Assembly (NCBI GenBank): GCA_900618425.1
Contig: UZAN01039647.1
Coordinates: 1 to 64,000 of the forward strand
DNA: 64,000 nt
Direction of reading: 5' to 3'
From: Echinostoma caproni
Lineage: Eukaryota; Platyhelminthes; Trematoda; Plagiorchiida; Echinostomatidae
Part shown: positions 10,278 to 21,042 of the stretch, piece after piece
Layout: every line of letters begins with the position of its first letter
Position numbering within the stretch: position 1 is the stretch's first letter
Notes under the pieces: model-generated
Database searches by the model: none
The model's input: the letters and a program-made list of their open reading frames with translations, nothing else
What the model was told of the DNA's origin: nothing
Program-made: the position numbers and the translations under genes

Positions 10278-11740
10278 CTGGCAATTAGGAAAAGTTGCAA
10301 AAGTTAATTTATTACTTAGTACAGGTATTAAATAAATGAGTGCTAGTTTTGATTTGTTCTCCGAGTTGGAAGTGTTGTTCCCAGCTCAGAGAACACACCA
10401 GCAACAGCATTAGCGTCCAGCGCAAATTCTTGAAGAAATGAGTGTTCGGTTACAATTTGACGCAGTGGGTGAGGTTCACTGTCTCCTTTCCTTAGCAGAT
10501 AACTCGTCACAAATAATTCGACAATAAAAAACATTGATGATGCATAAATGATGTCATTCAATGTGTAATTAAAGTAGACTTCTACGTATGCCAACTAACA
10601 AACATGTTCGGCAATCCGTAGGTGAAATTAAGATGATCTGAGACAATCGCTAAAGTTTACCAGGTAACAGTGAGCTCTAGCACTGAAAAAACTTGCTAGT
10701 TTTTTCTACTCCGGACTGCAGGAAGTAAAATAGGCTGTTTGATTTTGGTTCATCTCTAGCTTGGCAGACATTCGTTAAACCTAGCTCCAGGTCATTAGAG
10801 TTAAGCAATCAATTCCCGAAAGTAACACGTCATTTCGTTCGCAACGTTTCATTAAATCAGCATTGTTTACAGACTCATCAAACAAAAACACGCGAGGTTA
10901 TTTATCTAAGTTCCAACAGCACGACGAGGTAAAACGGCATCCAACCGATTTTCGTAGAACAGGAGGGATGAATTATCCGCCGAGCTTGGCAATTTGTTTG
11001 CAAGCGCTTCAGCCCCAGCCAAGGTAACACATCCAATGTGTAAGGGATGGTGTTGTTCCACTTCTACCCATTCTCTTATATAGATTATTCTTCAACGACG
11101 TTTTTGTCTTTTTTCTTGTTGTTTTCAGCTCAGTTCACCGTTTAAATATCAGGGAAAAGGAGGGTTGTGCTGCTATTTGGAGAGCAGTCATTCCAGTTCA
11201 GCTCTCTGTGACGACGTGACTTCTTCCAACGCCTTCTCTTATAGGTGTCATTATTCTTTCCTTTCTAGTGTGTCTTTGCTGCAGTATTTTTAATGTTCTG
11301 AACACGGTCCAGGACCACTATCTTTTTCGGCTATATGAAAGATTATTTTTTGAGTTTAGCGTTCTTTAGCTGTCACTAGCAAGGTCGTGGGAATATGCTT
11401 GTAAACGTACTTCACAATCGATGGTGAAGTCTACGAATAACTGATAGGGACGTCAATGGGAACAGCCTCTCTGTAGATATCTGAATAATAAATAAGATCC
11501 AATGCACCATTACCAGTTAATTTTCCCCACAGCAAAATATGAGGTTCTTGAAGGAACCACTAAGTTCAGTTTCAGTTTCAGGTTCTACGAATTTCAATGT
11601 TAGCTTTCTTGTCAGTGAAACAAGTTAGTTTTACGGTATATGGGAGAACAAAACTCATGAACCTATACAAACACAAAGGATAATAATTGTTATCTACATT
11701 TGTATCAGATGCATAAACGACTCTTTTCCTAAGAACATAC
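10278..11740 (-). other. Notch intron, 1.5 kb, inside the membrane helix
   Basis: The intron splits the transmembrane helix between two half-helices. It contains a misleading 83-codon ORF (10343-10594), discussed under rejected items. No mobile element is recognisable. Confidence 0.55.
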
Positions 11741-12035
11741 TTCCGGCTAATACGCATAGACAAACATAGATGCCGATCGCTTCTTTGGACCGTAGAAATC
11801 CAGACCATGAGGGTTCCGTACCAATCGTGAAATCCAACTGACCGCTATCCTCGATCGGGGCTAAACGTTTCATTCGAATGATTTTCTTCGAATCACCTGT
11901 TTTTTGTTTTGTCTGATCGAGTGCAAAGGCGGTCTGGATAAATTCAGCCACAGCTCTAGGAGTTTGCCGAACGAATGGATTGGTACATTCCGTCCAATTT
12001 GGCGACGGCGGACACAGCCAAATGGCTAAAACGAG
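11741..12035 (-). CDS. Notch: Notch exon: C-terminal half of HD, juxtamembrane, outer half of membrane helix
   Basis: From the acceptor TTTGGCAG (ending at 12036), phase 0, the exon reads LVLAIWLCPPSPNWTEC, then the helix AVAEFIQTAFAL, matching the 'VYLEIDNRQC..C....VAAFL' pattern of Notch HD-C with its paired cysteines. About 50 hydrophilic residues with basic KKIIRMKR follow, then IGIYVCLCVLAG, the outer half of a membrane helix. The donor is a strong GGAA|GTATGT at 11741/11740, phase 1. Reading on would give a stop after about 13 residues, so splicing is required. The S2 ADAM site should lie just outside the helix, but I cannot point to the bond. Confidence 0.9.
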
Positions 12036-13413
12036 CTGCCAAATGAATAGTGGAGGTTTGGTTAGTTTACTTCAGGGAAACCACACAGATATGCGCATAT
12101 ACAAGTCGTATGGCTCACACTGACGAAGTGAGTCGTTATTCTGTGGTCTGGTCTCAAAAGGATAATCTAATACCACCGTGTGATTTAGGTAAACAAGAAA
12201 AAATGAAAATGGGGAATTGAGCCAAAAAGTGAACCTGCTAACGTTTGGTTTTGAACAGTGAACATAGGAACTGTTTGCGATGTCTGATGCGATCGTTCGT
12301 CATGATCACTGATCCATACTGGTTGACAAGACCAACCGTTATTTCTTTATCCATTGTTGTTGTGCATCTCCGATCAAATCACTTCGGTATACTGAAGGAT
12401 GACCCTCGTCATAGCTGTCCTGTGGGCGTGCTCACATATCTATCGTTTGCAATATATGCCATGTGTTTCATGGAACACCATTTCACCCAACAGATATCTA
12501 TTACGCCGATAAATTCAGGAGTCGCAGCTGGGGAAAATTGCACTCTAACTTGAGAGCTAAAGCCACATCATGAAAGGCGTGGTTTGCTTTCATTGTAGAT
12601 ACACATTGAATAATCAAGGCTGTGATTTAATTCTTGCCCAACCACCACGAAATTTGAAAATGTAAATTTATTCTTCTTCGTTTATATCAGGCTTAAAACC
12701 GAGATTTCCGGAGGGGTCGGTAGTCTATGCAATACTGCTACTAACCGACTTTCCTTTACTTAGTTAATAATACTGCTTCATTATCACTCCACAACCTCAA
12801 CTTCCGTTTCTTATACATGGAATTCGATAAACATCCAAGATCCTTGAAGTAATCGGGTAACTTCTCAAAATAGTGTTTAAGAAGCTTTCGAAAAAGGTGA
12901 TATATATCTATTAGATGGAATAGTGCTCAGCGATTATGAGCGCTCTGTAGTTTAGTTCTCAAATCAGTAGGCTGAAGCAGTTTGGTGCAAGCCAAAAGAA
13001 GATCTTTCTTTTATGACCCAGGTAATTTTTCTAATTACTCTGTCTTCGTATATTATTCTCAGGCTTACCACTATATGTTGTGGATAAATCTTGAGAGTAA
13101 TTTCTGACCCGAATAACTATACTCTATTTCACCTTATCGTAAATGCTTCGTGGAACATAGGTATTTTCTTGGCCCACATTGCTACCGGAACGGATTAGTT
13201 TCCGAAAGATCCTTGATGAACGTTGATGTTGTAAATCTTGTCTGCCATATTGGCGCAAGGGCTTTTTATTTTGACTGGTTGACTGAAATATTCCCTCCTG
13301 AAAGTGCGTACATGCGCAAACCTCTTTATGTAGCATAAAAAACAAAAGTGTATGCATTTTGTGAAAACAGAAATTCTCTATCATTATTCTACCGAAAACG
13401 GCATTTTACTGAC
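12036..13413 (-). other. Notch intron, 1.4 kb, at the HD-N/HD-C boundary
   Basis: This intron falls where other Notch genes encode the furin-cleaved S1 loop. I found no third coding segment inside it, and no dibasic furin-like motif in frame beside the splice sites. No mobile element is recognisable. Confidence 0.55.
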
Positions 13414-13777
13414 CTTCATTTCTCTTTCAGACGCCAGATTGAGGACAAGCTCCGACCCGGTTCGAGGATTTTTCCATACTCGAGTAATACCACGAACAAG
13501 TATTCCGACTGTGGACAGAAAATGAGACCGATGCAGTGTGAATTGTGACGTTGTGGTATTCAATACGGCCAGAAACAGAATTGGTTCCCGCTGCGCCGCC
13601 GGCGTCGGTTGCAGCGTGGTGGGGGGAATGGATGAGCTGAGAACCAGTGGGTCGGTTGGTAGCGGAGCGTGCAGACAATCACCACCATCGAATCCACAAA
13701 CGGAATCGGCACATTCTGACTGACAGACGCCATCACCGTAGTGAGTTGTACAAAACTCTCTGTGTTCGCACGTGGTC
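13414..13777 (-). CDS. Notch: Notch exon: LNR3 and N-terminal half of the HD domain
   Basis: The first base completes the arginine codon split by the previous intron. LNR3 follows at once: CEHREFCTTHYGDGVC, then CQSECADSVCGFDGGDC, the best-conserved LNR of the three. After a Pro/Ser/Thr linker, EPILFLAVLNTTTSQF starts the HD-N beta strand and the helix region FLSTVGILVRGITRV follows, comparable to the 'LVLVV..FLR.LS.VLRT' pattern of other Notch HD domains; GSELVLNL matches the next strand. The donor is AAG|GTCAGT at 13414/13413, phase 0. HD and LNR together form the negative regulatory region. The acceptor is CTGTACACAG, ending at 13778. Confidence 0.92.
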
Positions 13778-15169
13778 CTGTGTACAGTTGGGCATAAAGA
13801 GAATACGTTTGATTGTAATGCTTTATTGAGAGTAAACAATCAAACCGAACAGTTTTTTCTCTCTATCTATCTACATCTTTGTTCAACCGGTCTGCAGTGT
13901 GGATGTATACTTCTGTATATGTATTTGCGTGCAGACCCATGTACGCTTATACGTACCCCGACCTATTAAAATCATGCTGAAAGCTGTGGTACTTAAAGGG
14001 GTGCGTAAAACGAACAGACATTTACATAGGACAAAATACGTACAAACATTCATATGCACAAACCCATACCAAAGGATGTTTTGACTAACTATGTGCGCGC
14101 AAAGCGAAATCAACAGTTGGTTAAACCTCCGATGCATTCATTTGAATTGATTTTAAAACAAAAGACCGATAACCATGGTGAATTGATTAATCACATTACA
14201 CACGGATAAATGGTGTCGGTAGAGAAATAACAAAGCGTTTCTGTATCGAAGTATACGCTTCGATTCGGTGCACTGAAAGTCGTCCTAATCGATTATCGTG
14301 AGGAACAAATCCAAAGACAAACCAGTGAGTAACAGATGACCCTGACTTTATGTCACTGTCTAACACAGATGACCGTTACATTTTGGAAGAACAGTGATCC
14401 CATAGCAACGTGTTCTAACCGCCTTCGCAAAACGTGTCTGATTCCAGAGGATATACAGTACTTTTCATGGTTTTAACAAAGCACCTGACCCCCTCCCCCG
14501 CTACTGCCACTAATACTGCACCCCGGTTTACCGAATCGCTTAGCGCCTGACGAGCTGTATAATCACCTTTTTCATCAACTGGCTTCCAGACGAACAAATC
14601 CATTTTTGGTCTCTTCCGAAGTTCCTACCGATGAACTATCACACCCAAGATTTAAGATGACCTTTCTATCTTCAAAAATCAAAATTCATCTGCTTTTCGC
14701 ATATAATTCTTCTACTTCTTTTTCATTTTTAAAACGATTAAAATCGCATCAATCAATTGGAAAGATTTTTCAGAAATTAAGGGCTGCTTGCTTCGTCTTG
14801 CATCTTGTCTTCTATCTCATTCACAGTTGTAATACTGTTCAAAGGAAAGCCAAATTTGTAAATTGAAAATTCTGCGAATTCGGTAAATCAGGCAATATAA
14901 CGAAAATCAGGAGAATTGAGAAAATAATCTACTTCAGCGGAAACGACAGAAAATTGTCAGTTCATGGAACTCTGGATTTCTGGGGACTTTCGCGAACGCA
15001 TTTGGTCTCATGAGGTTCAGAACACTTTCTATTGGTTTCCTACATTGTCTTTTCACTGGATTAGAAAATAACAGCACTGTGCAGATTAAGCTTTCCAATA
15101 AATGCTGATATATCGGCATTGAAACATCCTGAACCTAAGAAGCAAGCTGGATTGGGAACCTCCGGTGGA

Positions 15170-15180
15170 GGGGGGGGGGG
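15170..15180 (+). repeat. 11-base G tract
   Basis: A G11 run preceded by GGTGGA, intronic to Notch. Confidence 0.85.
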
Positions 15181-15779
15181 ATCATCACTAATGTGCACTG
15201 TCAAAGGTCAAGATATTTAGCGTCGTTTTGTATTCTCTTGGATGTACACTGTTTATGCCAAATCGCTGTAAGAAAATGCTAAACAATAGTGATGTATGAT
15301 CCCATGTGACAATTTAGAATGCTTTTAAGAGAAACTGATTACACTTGGACAAACAACCTCGGGAAAATGAGCGAACTTGTACACAGAAGAAATATACATA
15401 TCTGAGTTTCTGAAAACAAGAGTTTCCTTCATCTTAGGATTCAGGGAGGCACTTATCTAATGAGTCATGAAATAATGCTACCCCAGATACTGCCGGTTTT
15501 GCACCACCCATCACAGACTGGAATTTTGTCAGTCTCGTTACCAATAGAAATTTTATATCTGATCTATAAAATTAAAACTCATCACAACGAGGCTGCACTT
15601 TTACGAAGTATGATAGTTCACGCACCTCCATGACCAAGTGACTTGCACAGGATGGTTTCTCACAATGGCACATCCGGTCATGCTTGGATGGCTAAAAGAT
15701 TCAGGCCAGAAAAAGCTCAGTCTCAAAAGATTAGCTGTTTGGGTACCTCCTGGCTTCCTTAGATAATCCACTCTCTACC

Positions 15780-17425
15780 CTAGAATGGGCTCTCTAGCGA
15801 ATAAACACGAGAAGCGATAGTTTACCAGTAAAACGCCCTGCAAGATGGCCATAGGAGTGTGGTATCTGTGCAGTCCCGTTCACGTTTCGCCTGTCTTATT
15901 GCGTGCATGATCCTAAGGGTCGATGGCGAATAGAGAACCGTCACCCAACGCAACAACAAACACAAACTTAATCGAAACCCAATGGCCTTGCATGACACGT
16001 CCCTTCAAGCTCCCACACGGGTGCTTTGGACGCTCTCCCGCGTTGGATCTACCTCGAAATGCCTTGTGGGGCAGACCTGTGAGTCGAAGGCTCAGTATAG
16101 GGTTCCCAAAGAAAAACCCATAAATTCCGGCCGCCTTGTTGGTGAGAGTATCAAGTCAACGTTTCCGATCAGGGTTCTTAACAAAAGCCCCTTCGTCGGC
16201 GTGGGTTACTTAAGGTATGCTGTACACCAGGGGCTTGGATACACATTTGGAAAACCCTCTACTCCTCTGTCAAATTCTTCCTTTCACTCCCAAATATTAG
16301 GAAATGCCTCCTGTTTGCGCCACCCATGGAATATCACTCAGCGTTCAACTAGTGAGGTCCTCCAACCAGAAGCTACCTGAATATCGAAACAAAAGTCTTC
16401 TTCACACTTAACGCANCTTAACGCACTCTATAAGAAAGGTCAACAAGAGGCTGTACCTAGAACAATGAAAATTCCAATTTAGATGTTAGTTGTGCCTCTG
16501 AAACACGCATACAAAGCAACGCTACAATTGTCACCATGCGATCTCTAAATTTGGCCTCATCCTCACGCTTTAGTCCCGGTGTATAAAGCGATTTGGCATT
16601 CGAATTTCACGGTTTTGCCGATGTTGGGATTTAGCAAACTGTTAACGCTGAGCTATCACTTTTCGACGGGATTCCAGTAAGTAGCGGACTTTGTGCTGTC
16701 CACCTCAACGACTCAGTACGGATCAACAGTTACATAAGGATGAGTTGGGGCATATTTGTCTATGAAAGTTCGAGTGTAACTTCATCAGTTCGACCGTTTC
16801 TACTACATAGGACAGAGAATCGACTATTAAGAAAACAGGATGAAAATAGCTTGTCGGTGCTTGAACACTGCTGTATAGGCCACATCGCACGAGTCTGGCA
16901 TGGAAACTGGACAAACAATGCTGAGGTTAGACAGAGTTCTAGGTGATCGCGGTCGCCCACTGGCGCAAGTGGTCGACCTCCATAGAGTAAGCTGGTTGGT
17001 ACATGTAGTGTTCATGTCATCAAAGAGGTTGTCACGGTGCACGATATTTGCCGTGGCAGGTAGGGAATGGAAAAAGCCGAGGGCGGTCAAAATATGACCT
17101 GGCACTGGATTATGCAAAACATACGCAGGAGACTCGGTGAGAAAGGTCACGTTAGGCTCCCTAGATAGGGACTCTGAAATTATGGTTGTCAGTGGTTAGA
17201 TACATTGAGTGACATGACTAAGTGTCGAAAAAGAGTTGCGTTATGTCAATTATTCATTATTCTTGCTACCTAAGTCTTTATAAATAGTCTACCTTCTCTT
17301 TGACCCAGCTGTCAACATTCCAGTCTTGATTCTACTCTTTTGTCGAAGTAGGCAGTCAAAAGACTGAAACCAAGAGTGGTGCATGAAAGCGCATTTTAAT
17401 GGTTGTAAAAGCTAAAGCTGAAACT
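15780..17425 (+). mobile_element. Internally deleted RTE-clade LINE
   Basis: The first part (about 15780-16470) is unassigned but GC-richer and probably the element's 5' region. From 16490 the endonuclease start is readable: CVSETRIQSNATIV, then GIPVSSGLCAVHLNDSVRIN. At 16768 the sequence jumps directly to the far C-terminal reverse-transcriptase region (LLHRTENRLLRKQDE, GHIARVWHGNW, then LVHVVFMSSKRLSRCTIF). The 3' end has GHVRLPR-like and QWLDTLSDMTKCRKR segments and ends with GGTTGTAAAAGCTAAAGCTG. Everything between early endonuclease and late reverse transcriptase is missing. A single N lies at 16416. Confidence 0.75.
16768..17118 (+). repeat. Near-perfect inverted repeat, left arm (351 bp)
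   Basis: The segment is the reverse complement of 18220-18570; by eye I see one difference in 351 bases (position 17109, A against G). It begins exactly where the internal deletion of this RTE copy joins, and ends where the minus-strand copy loses similarity. Confidence 0.92.
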
Positions 17426-18219
17426 GGTGACCGAATGCATGCTGCATTCAAATAAAACCTACGTCTTTGTCAAGTTCAATTCCCAGTTTTGTGCCTAGTA
17501 TCTCACAAATGTGATTGAGGACTGCAATTGATTGTTTCAATCTAACTTTCGTGCATCAAATGTGCTACTGACTTTCTATGCTTTTATAAGAGCATGTTAA
17601 ATTCTCTCACGTGTAGCAGACGTTGAGCCAACAGAAGCGACTAAACGGTCGCGGGGGTGAGAACTGTGATCGTTCTTTCACTCTCGCTTCACAGAATGAA
17701 AATCATTGAACACTGCTGTTTACAGTTCATTGAAGCACTTCGATTGATTTAGATAACCGTCAGTTTTCCTTTTCTTTTCCTTTTTTTTCTTTTTAGCTCT
17801 GTGACTGAATTTCACACAGATACTGAAAACCCGAATTATATATACATGCTCTTTAGCTCCGCCATTTGTTGAGGAAACCGCCTGTTGCACCCAACTCGGA
17901 TGAGAGGGGTCGCCGAATCAGTAAAAGCTGAAAACGAGTGGTATGTGAATTCCTGAGTTAATGGCCTGATTACGAGACACAATTCAGCCTCCGAAAGTTT
18001 GGATTCGACAACGGACAGCAGAAACCATATCATTGCAGCTAATGCGGAGCACCTTGTCACGAAATCAGAACACCACCACTTCAGATGTTCTCTAATCCAA
18101 AAGATTAAAGTATTTTGGTGCCTATGTATCCGTTTCGTTTATCAGCCAGGGGTGAACCGACTACTTCGATAGTTTTATTCGGTTTCAGTCAGTTTTAAAA
18201 CCGACTCTCTCGTTCAGGG

Positions 18220-18570
18220 TTTGCATAACCCAGTGCCAGGTCATATTTTGACCGCCCTCGGCTTTTTCCATTCCCTACCTGCCACGGCAAATATCGTGCA
18301 CCGTGACAACCTCTTTGATGACATGAACACTACATGTACCAACCAGCTTACTCTATGGAGGTCGACCACTTGCGCCAGTGGGCGACCGCGATCACCTAGA
18401 ACTCTGTCTAACCTCAGCATTGTTTGTCCAGTTTCCATGCCAGACTCGTGCGATGTGGCCTATACAGCAGTGTTCAAGCACCGACAAGCTATTTTCATCC
18501 TGTTTTCTTAATAGTCGATTCTCTGTCCTATGTAGTAGAAACGGTCGAACTGATGAAGTTACACTCGAAC
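18220..18570 (-). repeat. Near-perfect inverted repeat, right arm (351 bp)
   Basis: This is the partner of 16768-17118, separated by 1101 bases. On the high-coordinate side, LINE coding sequence continues; on the low-coordinate side the LINE stops at the arm boundary. Confidence 0.92.
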
Positions 18571-19270
18571 CTTTACAGGCAGGTTTATTTGTGACGCGTC
18601 CGCCGGGTAAACTGTAGCTTTTGAAATAAGACAATTTGTCTACTTCGTCTACTGATTCTCCCGTCCAAGTGAGTCTGGCGGCTGGATCACCCCAATATTG
18701 TAGCAAACGTTTACACTATGAAGGCACAAAATGCGTATCGGTCAGGGCTACCGTAGAACAAACTTAGCAGCGCTCTATCGTCTATATTCTCTAGATAAAA
18801 TAGTGTGCCATCTGCGAGTATATCGAAATCGCTATGCTAGCAAGAGGACAGGGCTTTTTCCATGGTCAAATTGATAAGAATATTAAAGCAAAAAAGAGCG
18901 AGGGCAAGTCTAACGAACTCGGGTGAAAAGTTGTCGTAAGCTCCGATTCGGCTTTGGTTGGAAGTTTAAAGGTATCTCGAATTTGAAATAAGCTTCTGGG
19001 GCGCACCATTCAGGGAGAGGTAGCACCAGAGTTTAGAGCGGTCAACTGAGTTGTAGACCGCTTCCAGATCGAGGAAGATAGAAATGGTGGGTATACGGGA
19101 GGAGTGTGTGTTCTAAAACTTGAGAACGGGTAAAAATGTGGTCTATACAGATTGGACTAGGTCTAAAACCAGCCGGGTCTTCACGCTTGCACTGTTTGCG
19201 TGCAGCAGACGATCGATACATTTTCAGGCAATGTCCATCTAACTGATTCCTTTTTTACAAAAGGAAAGAT
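18220..19270 (-). mobile_element. RTE-clade LINE fragment, reverse-transcriptase region
   Basis: Read on the minus strand, CKREDPAGFRPSPICIDHIF aligns with the 'REGQAGFRPGRGCIDQIF' motif of RTE reverse transcriptases, followed by HTLLPYTHHFYLPRSGS and, in shifted frames, SLNGAPQKL-like and TRVR..DL..LALALF-like stretches. Then GDPAARLTWTGESVDEVDKL aligns with the 'NPRLMLAGEELEVVERF' region and runs into the shared 351-bp arm. The element is truncated at both ends and carries stops. Confidence 0.75.
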
Positions 19271-20480
19271 CATCGGAAAATGTTTGGGCGCCAAAAACGG
19301 AAAAACTTGGTCAAAATGGGTCATATCTGCATGTATGCAAAATTTGCTGGTGTAAGAATGTTCAAGGTGAGCAGGTAGAAGTATACTACTCAGGGAACTT
19401 ATTCACGACTCAAGGACTCTTTCAATCGTTTATGAACCCTGAATTCTTATATATTTTCACTTATTCAAATCTATAAATCACTCATCATCCGCACCACCCG
19501 TATTTAATGATTTGTTTCATAACTTATCATAATCAACCATTAGACTGGTAGACAGTTTCCACGGAAGTTAGTGTGAACATCTTGTTGCTTATTGCTCTAC
19601 CTCAAACAAAGAAACATGAAGCAATAATTTTGATACAAGAAGTCAAGTAAAGTAAAGTCAAAAATCGCTTTATTCATCCTAATGGATGGATTATTGACTT
19701 CTTACATTCCAGGAACATTTCACCGCATACAATCGCAAAAATGTGAAAAAACAGCATGGTCAATTAAAAGGAATATGGAGTAAAAGTTTGAAAATGAATA
19801 TTAATTGCGTAGGAAATTCAAAAGGTTTCCTCTAACGGATGCCTTTTGAGCCAGAAATCTCAAAAATTAGGGTATGAAGGACGAACGATAGGCAGTGGTG
19901 TGAACATACATCAGTTTATAACGACATCTAGTTACCAAAGAAGTTGTTTCCAATGAAAAGTTTACCGTATCACAAAGTTTACGGAGCAAAAGATAGGGCA
20001 TGTATAAAGTTTAACACACCTGTTTCACTGTCAAATCGATTTCACAGATCTAAGGAGTGAACTGCAGACTTCACAGACAGAAGTTACTTATACTACTACT
20101 AACGAAGACGTGGAGTAAACTGTTTCAATTTATTCATGCACAAGAAAATACAATTCAACAGCACTCCTCATCTCAGCACCAACCTCCGGTTTTTGCGCAT
20201 GAATTGGAAAGATTCCAAAATACTTACACCGTTTTGTCCCTATACCGTCAAGAGTGAGGCTGAGTGGTATAAATGGTCCTAACCATTTTCGAATGTAACT
20301 CAAAATGGACAAGGAGCCACCATTCTGCAGTAAAAAATAAACGCCACCGTAAATTCTCAATGAACTGCTAACTTTTACAATTCCGCCGCAAGCAGTTCAA
20401 AGTCCGGGAAAACTCCCCTCCTCAAGGCTTTCTATACCATTTACTTAATTAAATACGAACCCTACTTATTCAGTGTTGCC

Positions 20481-20520
20481 ATTATTATTATTACTATTTT
20501 ATTATTGGTATTATTATTAT
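20481..20520 (+). repeat. ATT microsatellite
   Basis: Imperfect ATT repeats about 75 bases downstream (in plus coordinates, upstream) of the LNR exon donor, intronic. Confidence 0.85.
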
Positions 20521-20594
20521 AAGCGCCATTAGTGATGCAGCCCACACAATGTTTACTGGTGAAAACTAGATCAGTTTTGTTTGAGTTCACTTAC

Positions 20595-21042
20595 CTTGTG
20601 CCTACGCAATCCAGTCCATCGTAATAACATTCGGGCACATTGCATGTTGGGTCACATTGTCCATTTTGAAATGTGCCCAGACAAGAGTCCTGTATAGATG
20701 TAGCTGCTCGGGTTGTGGAAGCTGCAAGACAGGCTTGCCAGTGTGGGCAATCTCGCAGTCCGTCCAAACCTAGACAACCTTTGAGGACACAGTCAGCCCG
20801 ACAGATACGATCGGTGTATCTGGGGTGGAATGTGCAGTCGACTCGGTCACACAGATCCGAATTAGGAAACGGCTCAGGGGTAAGGATATCGATTTGTGAA
20901 CTGCCAAATTTTGTCTCCGTGATATCTGTTCTATTGATTGTGTTTTGTCGGAATTCGCAGCTGGCGCCGGTAAATCCTTCGTCAGGGAAACATTCAGGAC
21001 GCATGCGGAGAACATCCAATGAAAGTGACAACAGCACATAGT
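20595..21042 (-). CDS. Notch: Notch exon: end of last EGF, LNR1 and LNR2
   Basis: The N-terminal part ends an EGF module (CFPDEGFTGASC). After about 35 Ser/Thr/Pro-rich residues comes LNR1, with cysteines in CDRVDC, CRADC, GCLG and RDC, then LNR2, ending NGQCDPTCNVPECYYDGLDC. LNR modules bind calcium and cover the ADAM (S2) cleavage site in resting Notch. LNR2 carries an extra Ala/Ser/Thr stretch between its early cysteines. The donor is excellent: ACAAG|GTAAGT at 20595/20594, phase 2. The acceptor (TTCTGTTGTTCTAAG, ending at 21043) is the best in-frame choice because a stop lies just upstream, but it is less certain: it inserts roughly 15 extra residues (VLLSLSLDV and following) before the final EGF cysteines. 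Confidence 0.87.

Larger units (their letters stand above)
13778..20594 (-). other. Notch intron, 6.8 kb, with two RTE LINE fragments
   Basis: This intron holds two oppositely oriented RTE-clade LINE fragments (15780-17425 plus strand, 18220-19270 minus strand) sharing a 351-bp near-identical inverted repeat. The parts 13778-15779 and 19271-20594 show no element I can name, apart from an 11-base G tract at 15170-15180 and an ATT microsatellite near 20481-20520. A single N lies at 16416. Confidence 0.6.

Noticed and set aside
10316..10594. ORF at 10343-10594 (FALDANAVAGVFSELG) and a following KLALIYLIPVL stretch as an HD/transmembrane exon with a 38-base intron.
   Set aside because: The two stretches are in different frames with a stop between them. 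The exon at 11741-12035 supplies a better HD-C and half-helix with a strong donor and correct phase, so this is intronic chance similarity.
16827..17150. Minus-strand 107-codon ORF and its identical partner at 18221-18511 as a duplicated small gene.
   Set aside because: Both lie antisense to RTE reverse-transcriptase sequence; their identity is due to the 351-bp inverted repeat.
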